Below, one piece after another: positions 53,920 through 63,867 of a stretch of DNA of 64,000 nt. Every line of letters begins with the position of its first letter. The first letter of the stretch is position 1. Source of the DNA: Planctomycetota bacterium (GTDB lineage: Bacteria > Planctomycetota > Phycisphaerae > Sedimentisphaerales > Anaerobacaceae); the NCBI GenBank assembly GCA_019456145.1, contig VRUL01000002.1, positions 62,001 through 126,000 of the forward strand, read 5' to 3'. Below the pieces are notes generated by a model, which saw only the letters and a list, made by a program, of their open reading frames with translations, made no database searches and had not been told where the DNA came from. The position numbers and the translations under genes were made by a program.

Positions 53920-56900
53920 CTACCTCGTCATCGACGGCGGAGCAGCTTCGGCTGCACTGCCCCAATTTTTATTTGGCTCGGGACCCATCTGAAGAACCAG
54001 CTTACCGCCATCTACAAGCTGCCGATGATAAAACCAGGGCTGATTCAAAGGCTTTCCGTCAAGCGTCGCGGACTGGATATATTGGTTTTTACCTGAGTTG
54101 TTCTTAGCTTCGATTACAAATTTGCCGCCTTTATAGTACTTGCCATCGAGGTGAATAACGACCTTATCGAATATAGGGCTGCCAATCTCATAAGTAGGTT
54201 CAGTCGCCGCGCCTCCATCCATCTCGAACAGGCCCATCGCGCTCATTACATACCAGGCTCCCATCTGGCCCTGGTCCTCGTCACCCGGATAGCCGTCAAT
54301 CGCCCCTGTTCCGTAATAGTGCTTCATTATTTCCCTGGCCCACTTCTGGGTTAACCATGGAGCACCGGAAAAATTGAAAAGGTAGGCCGCCTGCATGTTC
54401 GGCTGATTCCCATGATTAATTGGATATTCCGCGAAACGGTCGTGCGTCGCATTGAAGTTACTCTTAGCTGACTTCTCGAATCCTTCTTCCAGCCTTCGAT
54501 TGAATTCTTCCTTACCGATAAGGTTTATCAGGCCTTTCACATCATGGGGAACGAACCAGGTGAACTGCCATGAATTGCCTTCGACAAATCCCCTGCTGGT
54601 ATAGGGCTTAAAATCTTTTACCCATGAACCATCTCTGTGCTTCTGACGCATATATCCTACGGAAGAATCAAATACATTTCGGTAATTATATGCTCTGTTA
54701 GTAAAGTATTTGTAATCGTCCTTTTTGCCCAAGGCCTTGGCCATTTGAGCGACGCACCAGTCATCGTAGGCATACTCCAGAGTGTTTGAAACCGGTCCGT
54801 TTTCAACCGGTACGTATCCAAACTCTTTGTAGGATTTCAACTGCCGGTTGCCGACGTGACCGCCGCCTTCATGAGGCCGGCCCGGCTCGGTCTGAATGTG
54901 CCTGGCCGCCTTATATGCTTTTTCAACATCGTAATTCCGGATCCCCTTTTGATAAGCGCTTGCAATCAGCGCAATCTCATGCGAGGCCACCATGATACTT
55001 GAATACTCAATCCCTGTAGGCCCCTTTGCCAACCATCCGCCGCGGTCATATATTTCAAGCAAAGACTTGACCCATTTATTTGCTATATCCGGTGTTACGA
55101 GTGTCCATAACTGGTTTAAGTTCCAGAATGTATTCCAAAACGCATCACAGCCGTAAACCGGCGAAGCCGGATCCTCAAGCTGCTGTACCTTTTCATACAT
55201 GTCCATGTATTTGCCGTTGACGTCGGACAAAATCGTCCGGGCGCAGTAAGACCGATACAGATTTGTGTAAAATTTGTTCTTCTGTTCGAAAGTTCCTCCC
55301 TCGATTTCGATTTTACTGAGAAGTTCGTTCCACGTTTTCCGCGCGTTGTTTCTAACTGCATCGAAGTCCCATCCGAATTCCGACATTTCCGTTTCGAGGT
55401 TAAGGCGCGCCTGCTCGATACTGACCAGTGATATCCCGGTTTTTAATTTGATAATTTCGCCGTCGGAAGTCGAGTATCCAAGGAACGCGCCAACGTCGCC
55501 CTTGCCGGATATCTTATTAGTGTCCCGGTAAATCTTTTTGCCTACCCATCCGCCGAACGATTCGAAGGGCTTACTTAGCCTGGCAACAAAATAAAGTGTA
55601 AATTCATTCCATAAAGCATTTCGGCCGCTGCGCTGTTTGGAATAACCTTCGATTTCAGTATCACTGACCTTTCTAATTTGGGCATCCAAAACGGTATAGC
55701 CATATTCCGTGGGCGTCTCAAGGTCGAAAAGGATATGGGCGGTCTCGGCTTTCGGGAAAGTATATTGCTGAAAGCCTGCACGGGTAGTCGCGGTCAACTC
55801 TGCCCTGATATTATAGTCATCAAGAGTAACGGCATAATATCCGGGGGATGCAACCTCCTTGTCATGGCTGAATCTCGACCGGTATCCTTTGTCCGGGTCG
55901 CTTTCGGTCCCGGGAACCACATTGAGCGGCCCGGTAGTTGGCATAGTCAATAGGCCGCCCATTGTCCAGGAGTGAAGATGACTGAAGCCCGCAATATTCT
56001 CAATCAGATATTCGTATCCTGCTTTCCAGCTCTGGCGTTGATTGTCGGGGCTCAGCTTGACCATACTAAAGGGCGCCGAAGGTCCCGGATAGAGCATCCA
56101 TCTTGATTGCGATGTCCCTAAGATCGGGTCCACCCAGTCAACCGGTTCTCTTTCCTTTGCCGGTTTGCAAATAACCTTTTGCGTGCCGACCGTTCTGCCA
56201 TCACTCTTGAGTTCTATTTTAACAGATGTATTGCTTCTAACCGGCAGCAGTGCCAATTCAATGGTGTGATTGCCTTGTTCCAATCGCGGCACTATCGGTT
56301 GCAATCCCGTCACGTGAAGCGTTACTCCGGCTCTTTTTCCTATTTGAGTTATATCAACCCACATACGCCGGAACAGCATTCGGCCCTTTCGGCTAAGCCA
56401 CGGGTCCAGGCGAACGCCTCTCAGCAATACACCTCGCGGCTGTCCCAATAGGACCAATGGGGACACTTCAAGACCCAGCCAGTCGTAAAGTATCCAACTG
56501 CCCGAGACGGTTGTGATCGTGATTTCATTGACACCTGATTTCAGTTCTTTAGCCTGGAAGCCGATAGAAAATTTGTGTTCTCGGCCGGCTTTAGGGTCAC
56601 CAAAAACTGAGGCATCCGAACCGCCCCTGGCTGGCTGATGCTCGAAAGAACGGTTGTTGACTTTAATTCGAAGTTTTGGCGGATTACTCGAATGCGTATC
56701 GGCCAGGTCGAACATCAATCGGCAGTTTCCGGAGGGCACCATCCGGCTGATGACAAATAGTATCGTAAAGGTATGCTTTTTGCCGCCTGCCCAGCCATCC
56801 GCAGGGCCGGGATGGGTGTAAGGCCAATCTTCGGCCGGATTCGACCCCCCAATCACAAACAAGCCATCGCGGTCATACTTTGCGTAGCCGCCGGGGCCAA

Positions 56901-57048
56901 GCAAATATTCACTTGTATCGTTATTTGCTGTTCCAATCTGCCAGAGAAGATTACGCACCGAATTGTTGGTTTCGTTGGCAGCTTTTGCCGTCGAGAACAC
57001 AAAAAATAACACGAAACAGATTCTCACCATTAGATTTGTAAGCTTCAT
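53920..57048 (-). CDS. Secreted family GH92 alpha-mannosidase
   Basis: 1042 residues from the second ATG (57048), because GGAG lies eight bases before it but only two before the first. After the signal peptide (ICFVLFFVFSTAKA) comes an N-terminal beta-sandwich (about 30-300) like those binding polysaccharides. The GH92 region follows: DWVDPILGTSQSRWMLYPGP, AGFSHLHSWTMGGLLTMPTT, then the helical domain with GCDAFWNTFWNLNQLWTLV and AAYLFNFSGAPWLTQKWARE, and GYPGDEDQGQMGAWYVMSAM, which holds the family's Ca2+/catalytic acidic region. GH92 enzymes are Ca-dependent exo-alpha-mannosidases. With GH43 this points to use of plant or microbial glycans. Confidence 0.9.
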   Translation of the reverse strand: MKLTNLMVRICFVLFFVFSTAKAANETNNSVRNLLWQIGTANNDTSEYLLGPGGYAKYDRDGLFVIGGSNPAEDWPYTHPGPADGWAGGKKHTFTILFVISRMVPSGNCRLMFDLADTHSSNPPKLRIKVNNRSFEHQPARGGSDASVFGDPKAGREHKFSIGFQAKELKSGVNEITITTVSGSWILYDWLGLEVSPLVLLGQPRGVLLRGVRLDPWLSRKGRMLFRRMWVDITQIGKRAGVTLHVTGLQPIVPRLEQGNHTIELALLPVRSNTSVKIELKSDGRTVGTQKVICKPAKEREPVDWVDPILGTSQSRWMLYPGPSAPFSMVKLSPDNQRQSWKAGYEYLIENIAGFSHLHSWTMGGLLTMPTTGPLNVVPGTESDPDKGYRSRFSHDKEVASPGYYAVTLDDYNIRAELTATTRAGFQQYTFPKAETAHILFDLETPTEYGYTVLDAQIRKVSDTEIEGYSKQRSGRNALWNEFTLYFVARLSKPFESFGGWVGKKIYRDTNKISGKGDVGAFLGYSTSDGEIIKLKTGISLVSIEQARLNLETEMSEFGWDFDAVRNNARKTWNELLSKIEIEGGTFEQKNKFYTNLYRSYCARTILSDVNGKYMDMYEKVQQLEDPASPVYGCDAFWNTFWNLNQLWTLVTPDIANKWVKSLLEIYDRGGWLAKGPTGIEYSSIMVASHEIALIASAYQKGIRNYDVEKAYKAARHIQTEPGRPHEGGGHVGNRQLKSYKEFGYVPVENGPVSNTLEYAYDDWCVAQMAKALGKKDDYKYFTNRAYNYRNVFDSSVGYMRQKHRDGSWVKDFKPYTSRGFVEGNSWQFTWFVPHDVKGLINLIGKEEFNRRLEEGFEKSAKSNFNATHDRFAEYPINHGNQPNMQAAYLFNFSGAPWLTQKWAREIMKHYYGTGAIDGYPGDEDQGQMGAWYVMSAMGLFEMDGGAATEPTYEIGSPIFDKVVIHLDGKYYKGGKFVIEAKNNSGKNQYIQSATLDGKPLNQPWFYHRQLVDGGKLVLQMGPEPNKNWGSAAEAAPPSMTR

Positions 57049-57090
57049 ACCCATTGCTCCTTTTCCAGAAACTCCCCGAGGTAAATTACG

Positions 57091-57489
57091 CTATTTCACA
57101 AATGAATCGAAGACCCGGACGCTCTTCCAGTTATCTTTATTTTCGTCGATGAATTTGTAATGGTCCGGGGCTTTCTGATACTGATCGTGGTAGTCTTTGC
57201 TCTTGAAGACAATGTGCAAACTAACGTCCCAGTCACGAATGTTGACATCACGATCGTGTGCCTCTACCCGCTCGCCGGCGGCAAAAAAGACGACCCCGGA
57301 ATTGTTACTCAGGTATTTGTAGCAGTCCTTGACGAGCTTTGCCCGCGCGGCTTCGGAGTTATCGTTCAGGGCAAAGTAGACATCGTGAACCAGACGCATG
57401 GGTTTCTGTCGATTGATGAGCAGCTCGTTTGTACAGCCCGACAAAGTCAAGACCGCTGCAATAACAATGAGCAGTGTACAATTTCTCAT
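57091..57489 (-). CDS. Dabb-domain lipoprotein
   Basis: 132 residues. The lipobox VLTLSGC is at about residue 19. The rest is one ferredoxin-like stress-responsive alpha/beta barrel (Dabb) unit: MRLVHDVYFALNDNSEAARA, LVKDCYKYLS, then VSLHIVFKSKDYHDQYQKAP, DHYKFIDENKDNW. Dabb domains dimerise and bind small compounds. Between GH92 and a large secreted protein on the same strand; spacing (40 and about 160 bases) allows one transcript. Confidence 0.85.
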   Translation of the reverse strand: MRNCTLLIVIAAVLTLSGCTNELLINRQKPMRLVHDVYFALNDNSEAARAKLVKDCYKYLSNNSGVVFFAAGERVEAHDRDVNIRDWDVSLHIVFKSKDYHDQYQKAPDHYKFIDENKDNWKSVRVFDSFVK

Positions 57490-57647
57490 AATACCATCTC
57501 CAAACCAGTTTTCCAGCGATGATAAAGGGTAAATTGGCTCCTGTCAAGAGACCAGCCGGGCAGGTTTCAATTCGAGCCTCAACTCGCGGTTTTCGACAGA
57601 GATAATCATCAACCACTTAACTTTTGATGGTTAAGGCGAAATAATAT

Positions 57648-60338
57648 TTACTCGCTGCCGGCTCGTTTTGATTTGGCTTGAGCCTCGGCGGTCTTTGTTA
57701 GTTTTGCAGATGTCGCCTTGATGCCATTGACATCATTTACCATACAATTCAGTCCTGCTGATGTAAGTACCCTCCCCTTGTCGAGACGAACTGTTTTTTC
57801 AAAACCGCTTTTCAAATCGATTCCGCCGCGAAACAGTTTTTCTTCACCCAGCGTTCCATCTTTCCCCAGTGGTCTTGCCCATACGCCCAATCGTTTAACG
57901 TCCCACTCCGGCGCAATGCCTGCCCCAAAACCGGTTGCAACATATCCTGCCGGCAATTCAACCTTTGCTTCGAGATGCGCATCGGGTTCCCAGCCATGCC
58001 TTAGCTGTTCAGCTTCACCCAAAGTACCATCCGGCAGAATCGGCTGGACCTTCAACCACAAGGTAGTGATATTGTCATAGTGTGCTCGGCTCCCTAATCC
58101 TGTAATGACGTATCCGGGCGGGGCTTTCAGGTAAGCCTCGACTTTATCATCGGACTCAACTTGATGGTCGGTCAGAACAATAGAATATACTTTTTTGGAC
58201 CCGGCCTGTGGTGCCGACGAAACAACCGGCGAAGGACCGAGGTCATAAACATGCACGTGGTCTACATAAGCCCCCGCAAAATCAAGATCACGCCATCTAA
58301 AGAATCCCAAACCTATCGTGGATTTCTCTCCTTCTGCGATCCATCGGTGCTCGAATCTCATCCATTTGTTGTCCGTCCAGTAAGATTGTGTTGAATTAAT
58401 CCCTTCATAATCCGCACCGCCTTTTGGATCTGCAAAGAGCCTGACACGAACGTCGCCCCTTAGTCGTTTGTCTGTGACCGGGCCATTCTTAATGTGCGTG
58501 CGAACCATCGCCGCCAGCAGATAAACATTGCCGCGAGTCGTACTGATTTTTTGCGTCAGTGTACTCTTCTCAAAAACCTGTTCTCGTTTCCGGCCCGCAA
58601 TGTGCGTTAAGCCTGCAACTTTGTCACCCCACTTGGTACTGATACCATTTTTCTTCGCCGCTGATTTACTCGTCCAGCCGACATCGTGCGCGTCAAGTAT
58701 TCCGGAAGGTGTTGTTGTCCAGCCTTCGACGCCTTTCTCAAAATCATTGCTTACCAGTTTAACAGACTTTTTGTAACGAATCGGTTCTGTCTCCGCTCCC
58801 GTTGCAATTCTGGGAGGTGCAAGATTAATAAACTGCTTCGGATTTGGAGCAGCCGCTTGAAAGATAGCCTTGATTTCGTCTTTCCGTGGTGCCCTGACCT
58901 GGTAAACAGGCGTCCTAAATACAAGACCGGTCGGGCCTGTCGAAATTATCTTGAACTCATAGGTATGACCCGGCCAGACTTTTATCAGGCCCTCTGTGCT
59001 GTTTTTCTCAAGGTCGACATGCTTTGTCTTATGACCGGCGCCTTTCATCCCGTCTCCCCGGATTATAATTCGAGCAGGGGCAGCAAAAGTGTCTGACCAC
59101 GAAAGTTTCAATGTATTATCCTGGGGGAAATCAACCTTTAGATTATATATCGCCGCAAGCCCCCCCGGATGAGGTTCTCCATAAACCCGGAGATTGAAAT
59201 CTGCAGGCTGAATCAACTTGATGTCTTCGTTTTTTGGAAGAGGTGCTTTATGCGGCACAGCGTATGCGTTTATACGATAGACTTCACCGACTGTAACAGG
59301 AAATTCATCCGATGCAAAGATAAACGGCGCAGGATGAGGACCGTTTTGGGGCCCGCACGCAAGACTCCTTTTAGGCCCTGCAACAAGCTTGCCCTTCTTA
59401 TCCCATACACGAATCACAAGATCACAACAGTTATGAGCGGTCGGCGGCTCCATCGTGATAGGCGAAACATTCAGCCATATCATCCTGATATTGGGAGTTC
59501 TTGGAACAAAGCAGACGCTGTCTTTGTTGTATACCCAGCCTTCTTCGTCGGCACCGACGATAAGACCGCGTTTTAGATCTTTAGGTTCCTCGACTATCCA
59601 GAGTGCCATGTCCGTTCCGGGCCGCGCCCTGCCGTCAACATAAAGCAGTCCTCCATCATAGGCATTGCCCAAAGAGTGCAAATAAGGCGTCCAGTCTCCA
59701 CCGTCTTGACGCCACATCTTAATGCCATAAGTCCTTCCGCCAACCAACTCCGCCTGACCTGCCGTCCAGCGTGCAGTACCCCATTCCATAGAATGACCCG
59801 AATAGAAAGTCTTGGTAGGTCCAACCTGTTTGCCGTAAGGACCGCCTTCGGTCAAAGCCGCCCGGAAGGTCCCGGGCTCCGAGGCGACAAGCAGCGTAAT
59901 GCTGACCAGTTCATTCCCTGTCGCGGTAAAAGTCTGCACAAACTCCCGCCCTGAGAATCCCCACACGCACCCATCGGGCTGATATACATGGTCTATGACA
60001 ATATCCGCCGTATTGACGATACTTTCATCAGCTTGTGCTCCGGATACGAATCTGGGATAAACCGAATACCGCTCGACAAAGCTGAAATCCATCAAACCAA
60101 AGCAAAACGGATACTCGGTATATCCCTCATCCGCCATACCCGTATTGCCCACTTCAATACGTTTGTCCTGTGTCCAGGCTGAACGGGTCTTAGGCAAAAT
60201 AGGAGCATTATTTTGGGCCCCTGTCATACGGAAGAAAAGTTGCGTTCCTCTTTTTTTACCAGGTTCACCATTGACTGTAACGTTTGAAAGGAAAACTAAC
60301 AATGTAAATAACGCTGTTTTTAACATGACCTTGTTCAT
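57648..60338 (-). CDS. Large secreted protein with beta-sandwich modules
   Basis: 896 residues. The signal peptide (LKTALFTLLVFLSNVTVNG) is preceded by GGAGA. The interior looks like several beta-sandwich or fibronectin-like modules: a first about 90-260 (SFVERYSVYPRFVSGAQADE; FVQTFTATGNELVSITLLVA), a second about 500-690 resembling a carbohydrate-binding module (FEKGVEGWTTTPSGI, GNVYLLAAMVRTHIKNGPVT), and a C-terminal region with two APPGYVITGLGSRA-like units. No catalytic motif is seen. It likely binds carbohydrate on the surface together with GH92; this is from gene order, not proof. Confidence 0.65.
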   Translation of the reverse strand: MNKVMLKTALFTLLVFLSNVTVNGEPGKKRGTQLFFRMTGAQNNAPILPKTRSAWTQDKRIEVGNTGMADEGYTEYPFCFGLMDFSFVERYSVYPRFVSGAQADESIVNTADIVIDHVYQPDGCVWGFSGREFVQTFTATGNELVSITLLVASEPGTFRAALTEGGPYGKQVGPTKTFYSGHSMEWGTARWTAGQAELVGGRTYGIKMWRQDGGDWTPYLHSLGNAYDGGLLYVDGRARPGTDMALWIVEEPKDLKRGLIVGADEEGWVYNKDSVCFVPRTPNIRMIWLNVSPITMEPPTAHNCCDLVIRVWDKKGKLVAGPKRSLACGPQNGPHPAPFIFASDEFPVTVGEVYRINAYAVPHKAPLPKNEDIKLIQPADFNLRVYGEPHPGGLAAIYNLKVDFPQDNTLKLSWSDTFAAPARIIIRGDGMKGAGHKTKHVDLEKNSTEGLIKVWPGHTYEFKIISTGPTGLVFRTPVYQVRAPRKDEIKAIFQAAAPNPKQFINLAPPRIATGAETEPIRYKKSVKLVSNDFEKGVEGWTTTPSGILDAHDVGWTSKSAAKKNGISTKWGDKVAGLTHIAGRKREQVFEKSTLTQKISTTRGNVYLLAAMVRTHIKNGPVTDKRLRGDVRVRLFADPKGGADYEGINSTQSYWTDNKWMRFEHRWIAEGEKSTIGLGFFRWRDLDFAGAYVDHVHVYDLGPSPVVSSAPQAGSKKVYSIVLTDHQVESDDKVEAYLKAPPGYVITGLGSRAHYDNITTLWLKVQPILPDGTLGEAEQLRHGWEPDAHLEAKVELPAGYVATGFGAGIAPEWDVKRLGVWARPLGKDGTLGEEKLFRGGIDLKSGFEKTVRLDKGRVLTSAGLNCMVNDVNGIKATSAKLTKTAEAQAKSKRAGSE

Positions 60339-60650
60339 ATTGTCTCCGGCTTATACTAAACGAACCACGTTGAACGGTGCTTGAAAATGCCTCCTCAAAG
60401 GGCATATCTTCCTGAACGCAAATTTTAAAACACTATTCTACTGTCCCGGCTTACTTATTGCAACAATTTCCATCTGGTTCAGCTCACATAACCTCGACCT
60501 ACTGGATTTAGCCTACAACCAAGGATGTTCTGTGCCTGATATTTGCACGTTTTGAAATCTAAAAACCACTTGCTTACTACCGGCCCGGGAAATAGAATTG
60601 GAAACAACCTGCAAGCCGTAATATAAATGTTTTTTCGGGGTAGAGCAAAC
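60339..60650. other. Divergent intergenic region
   Basis: Separates the secreted glycan-use block on the minus strand from a plus-strand module. No RNA or clear promoter seen. Confidence 0.35.
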
Positions 60651-61061
60651 ATGAAAAAATATGTCCTGATTTCCTGTGTTAGTCAGAAATTAGATCGCCC
60701 AGCTCTATCTAAAGACCTATACACCAGCACTCTTTTCAAGCTGTGCTACAGGTATGCTACGTCACTCAAGCCAGATGCCATATTCGTATTGTCGGCAAAA
60801 TACGGTTTAGTGTCATGCGACCAAGTAATTGCACCCTATGATATGACTCTGAATGAAATGAAGGCAAGGAATGTCAGAGAATGGAGCGAAAGAGTATTGG
60901 TGGAACTCAGAAAACAGACTGATCTACAGAAAGACCGCTTCATTTTCTTGGCTGGAGACAAATATCGAAAGTACCTATTGCAGCATATCAGGAATTGCCA
61001 AATTCCTATGGAAAGACTGAGAATCGGTGAGCAACTATCTTGGCTCAAAAAGAAGATATGA
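60651..61061 (+). CDS. DUF6884-like protein
   Basis: 136 residues from the ATG at 60651, which begins the conserved MKKYVLISCVSQKLDRPA. Further family-like blocks: AKDLYTSTLFKLCYRYA-type region, DAIFVLSAKYGLV, APYDMTLNEMKARNVREWSE and FLAGDKYRKYLL. This small family is related to the YaaA-like group and has no established reaction. Its stop overlaps the start region of a GIY-YIG protein one base further on, so the two are probably co-translated. No signal peptide; cytosolic. Confidence 0.7.
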   Translation: MKKYVLISCVSQKLDRPALSKDLYTSTLFKLCYRYATSLKPDAIFVLSAKYGLVSCDQVIAPYDMTLNEMKARNVREWSERVLVELRKQTDLQKDRFIFLAGDKYRKYLLQHIRNCQIPMERLRIGEQLSWLKKKI

Positions 61062-61062
61062 A

Positions 61063-61698
61063 ATGAACATCTGTACTGAAATACACAAGATATTTAACTG
61101 TATGGAGAGGTTTTCATCTTCTTTTGATAAAGAGAAAATTCCGTATAACGGTATCTATGTTCTTTTTGAGAAACATGAATATGGGCATGGACTTGATAGA
61201 ATAGTCCGTGTCGGAACCCATACTGGAGAGAAGCAGCTTAGTTCCAGGCTTCAACAACACTTCTTGAAAGAGAATAAAGATAGAAGCATTTTTAGGAAGA
61301 ATGTGGGGAGGGCTATTCTAAATAGGGACAATAATCCTTTTCTTCAACAGTGGGAATTAGACCTTACTTCCAGGAAAAATAGGGAGAAATACTCTTCCCA
61401 AGTAGACTTCTCAAAACAAAAGCAAGTGGAAAAGCAGGTGTCAGGCTATATTCAAAAATGTTTTTCTTTTGTAATGTTTGAAGTCAATAATAAGAAAAAG
61501 AGACTTGAGTTAGAGTCGAAGCTCATCTCAACAGTATCATTATGCGCTGATTGTAGACCGTCAGCAAATTGGTTGGGTTTATGCTCTCCTAAGAGCAAAA
61601 TAAGGGAAAGTGGTTTATGGCTGGTAAACCACTTGCACAAGTCTCCATTAAACGAGAAGGATCTCAGGTCTCTTTGGAAACTCATGGAAGGTTATTGA
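61063..61698 (+). CDS. GIY-YIG-like nuclease
   Basis: 211 residues from the ATG at 61063 (a GTG at 61027 is possible). A GIY-YIG domain is visible: YNGIYVLFEK in place of GIY, IVRVGTHTGE in place of YIG, the conserved Arg in SSRLQQHF and a candidate catalytic Glu in ELESKLIS. The nucleotide-cutting core looks complete, though the second motif reads VG rather than YIG. Paired with DUF6884 and followed by a possible zinc-ribbon protein, it may form a DNA-repair, restriction or phage-defence module; this is inference. Confidence 0.65.
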   Translation: MNICTEIHKIFNCMERFSSSFDKEKIPYNGIYVLFEKHEYGHGLDRIVRVGTHTGEKQLSSRLQQHFLKENKDRSIFRKNVGRAILNRDNNPFLQQWELDLTSRKNREKYSSQVDFSKQKQVEKQVSGYIQKCFSFVMFEVNNKKKRLELESKLISTVSLCADCRPSANWLGLCSPKSKIRESGLWLVNHLHKSPLNEKDLRSLWKLMEGY

Positions 61699-61719
61699 GT
61701 CTACATAAGGGTAATCCAC

Positions 61720-61833
61720 ATGGGAAAAAGATATCGGGCAACTTGCAATGATTGTGGACATAAATTTCTTGTTGATGAGCAAGGAAATATCACTGGCTGG
61801 AAAATCCTGGCAGGCAGTGGACATCGAGGGTAA
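61720..61833 (+). CDS. 37-residue zinc-ribbon-like protein
   Basis: Reads MGKRYRATCNDCGHKFLVDE, QGNITGWKILAGSGHRG and stop. One CxxC plus a later His suggest metal binding. AAGGG stands about eight bases before the ATG and it begins 21 bases after the GIY-YIG gene, so it may be the third gene of that module, or a truncated fragment. Confidence 0.35.
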   Translation: MGKRYRATCNDCGHKFLVDEQGNITGWKILAGSGHRG

Positions 61834-61990
61834 CGAACTGAACATCGACAGAGTGTTGCTAACAGAACGCCCAATTTATTTTGTCAGAAAAGGGAGCCGG
61901 CTGAAAAAATTCCCCTGGTAGCCAATCCTGTATTCCCCGACTTCCAATTAATTCCCTCTGCACCAACGGTTTTGAGCGAGCGGGTACCTG

Positions 61991-63052
61991 CTATGAAATC
62001 CGCCCCAGGATACGATCCAGAGAATCCGAAGTCTGGTAAACAAGGGCCTCCGGGTAGTGTGTATAGGGATGAAAATACTCAAATGTAACGTATCCGCGAT
62101 ACCCCGCCTTATCTAATTCTTCCGTTACGGCCGGCCAATTGGTAGTGCCGTCCAGCAGAGGCCGAAACGTCTCTAAAGAATAATCGGTGATCTTCTTCGA
62201 GAATTCCTTGAAGTGGATGTTCTTGATACGTTTACCCATGATCGGAACCCAGTGCTCAGGATGCTGAAACATCGATATATTTCCGGTGTCGAAATGGATC
62301 TTAACATGTTCACTTTGAAACGAATCGACAAAATCGTTCATTTCCATAGGACTCATAAGATAGCCGTTGAAGAAAATGTTTTCAATGTTCAGGAAAACCT
62401 TGAGTCTTTCGGCTTGCCGGACCAACTTTCTGACCGCTTCTTTAGCGCGGCGGTCGCAGACGTCGTTACGCACCGGCTCATAATCGTCCCGCCAGGGGAT
62501 ATGCACCGCACCCGGCACAAGCAATACATTTTCCACCCCAAGATCGGCGGCCGCTTGTGCTATTTTACCGGCCAGCTCGATGCCTTTCGCACGTTTGGCC
62601 GAATCGTTGCTGGTCAAAGGATAAGGCCAGAAAAGAAAAGAGCAAAGCCCACTAATACGGATGCCGATTTTATCCGCTAACTTTCGAATGTTATGGTAGT
62701 CTTTCGTTCCCGAGCTGGGCGAAAGGTCATTCTCCAAATCATAGTTCAATTCTATCCCTTCAAACCCGGCGTCCTTAGCCAACTCAAGGCACTCTTTCAA
62801 ACTCATTCGGTCAGGATAAGGAAACGCCCACTGGTTAATGGACTTCTTCATATCATAGCGTTTGGGCGAACCTTTTCGAGAATCGGGCTTGCGTTTCTTC
62901 GTCTCCGCCTGGGCCCCGTTCCAAAACGCCGCCGAACCGGCCGATGCCAGCACCGCTTTGATTGCGTCACGACGAGTCAGACAATTATGTCCAGGCAGAA
63001 GGACTCTCTTTTGTGAATTAGTTCTGTGGTTATTTTTTGGCCGATTTTTCAT
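61991..63052 (-). CDS. Exported sugar phosphate isomerase/epimerase-like protein
   Basis: 353 residues from the ATG at 63052, the start that gives a usual Tat-like leader (LTRRDAIKAVLASAGSAAF); the ribosome-binding site is weak, and a longer frame to 63187 exists. The body is a xylose-isomerase-like TIM barrel (MSLKECLELAKDAGFEGIEL, VLLVPGAVHIPWRDDY, ERLKVFLNIENIFF, HFDTGNISMFQHPEHWV, NIHFKEFSK, YVTFEYFHPYTHYPEA). Metal ligands expected in this fold are seen (Glu in NIEN, Asp in HFDTGN, Glu in TFEYFHP). Planctomycetes have many exported members; the substrate is not known. Confidence 0.8.
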   Translation of the reverse strand: MKNRPKNNHRTNSQKRVLLPGHNCLTRRDAIKAVLASAGSAAFWNGAQAETKKRKPDSRKGSPKRYDMKKSINQWAFPYPDRMSLKECLELAKDAGFEGIELNYDLENDLSPSSGTKDYHNIRKLADKIGIRISGLCSFLFWPYPLTSNDSAKRAKGIELAGKIAQAAADLGVENVLLVPGAVHIPWRDDYEPVRNDVCDRRAKEAVRKLVRQAERLKVFLNIENIFFNGYLMSPMEMNDFVDSFQSEHVKIHFDTGNISMFQHPEHWVPIMGKRIKNIHFKEFSKKITDYSLETFRPLLDGTTNWPAVTEELDKAGYRGYVTFEYFHPYTHYPEALVYQTSDSLDRILGRIS

Positions 63053-63289
63053 AGGTATAGAATCTTTCTTGAAGTAAATGAAATCGATTTTGAATGTTCC
63101 ATCTTTTGATGTCTCCGTACACGGCTGCTCTACAACAACATTGATCTTTATGTCCAATAATATATCAAGATTCTCTTGATAATGCAAGCATTCCGCTGCC
63201 CCTTCTTAATTTGTCACGAAGAAGATCCGCAAAAAATAAGAATTCCTCAGCCAACCCCCAATTTTAAGACATAATGTGGAATATTTTTC
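63053..63289. other. Divergent intergenic region
   Basis: Short gap before the promoter at 63290; the frame of the preceding gene runs through part of it. Confidence 0.3.
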
Positions 63290-63317
63290 TTGACATATTG
63301 TCAAGGGCAACTATACT
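63290..63317 (+). promoter_or_regulatory. Promoter with palindrome over the -35
   Basis: TTGACA (63290-63295), 16-base spacer, TATACT (63312-63317). The -35 lies in the perfect palindrome TTGACATATTGTCAA (63290-63304), a likely repressor site. Confidence 0.7.
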
Positions 63318-63419
63318 ACTGTCCAGTCAAAAGGGTGGAACCGACCTCTGGTTTCTATCAAGTCCCTCCGAAGCCCTCTAAATAATAATTCAGTCGTTGT
63401 TATTTAAGGAGTTAGGCTT

Positions 63420-63698
63420 ATGGAATCTCAAGGACTTCTCTTCTCAGAACCCTCAATCGCCGATACGGGAATCTGGTGTTCACTCTCCGAAGGCATAGAC
63501 CCGGCTCAATGGGCAAGTTTATGCCGTTCCATCGGCAATAGAAGCCCGAGGGAATTTAATGCCATAGAGAGAATGGTAAAAGGCAGGGAAATTTCTTCTG
63601 CTGTTTCTCTAAAAAACCCAAAGGATACCAGGATGCCATTGGTGAGCATTGGACCTTCCGGCATAGGCGGGGAGTATCAGTGCGAGTGGTTCGGCTAA
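63420..63698 (+). CDS. Hypothetical protein
   Basis: 92 residues with AAGGAG eight bases before the ATG and a strong promoter about 100 bases upstream. No recognised domain; the middle part (LCRSIGNRSPREFNAIERMV) is helical and the end (GPSGIGGEYQCEWFG) is compact. It is followed at 63868 by another gene. Probably expressed, function unknown. Confidence 0.5.
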   Translation: MESQGLLFSEPSIADTGIWCSLSEGIDPAQWASLCRSIGNRSPREFNAIERMVKGREISSAVSLKNPKDTRMPLVSIGPSGIGGEYQCEWFG

Positions 63699-63867
63699 GC
63701 TCTGAATCAGCGTCACGTTTAAGAAGCTATCAGAAAAACCTGAAATCGCTTGAAAATTCCAGCCCGAGCTGGTATCCTAATAACAGAGGATTTAGTAGAC
63801 TGATGCTTCGTGTATATGGAAAATTCCAGTTAATATATAGCTGTCCCTGTTTAGCCGATGGAGGAAT

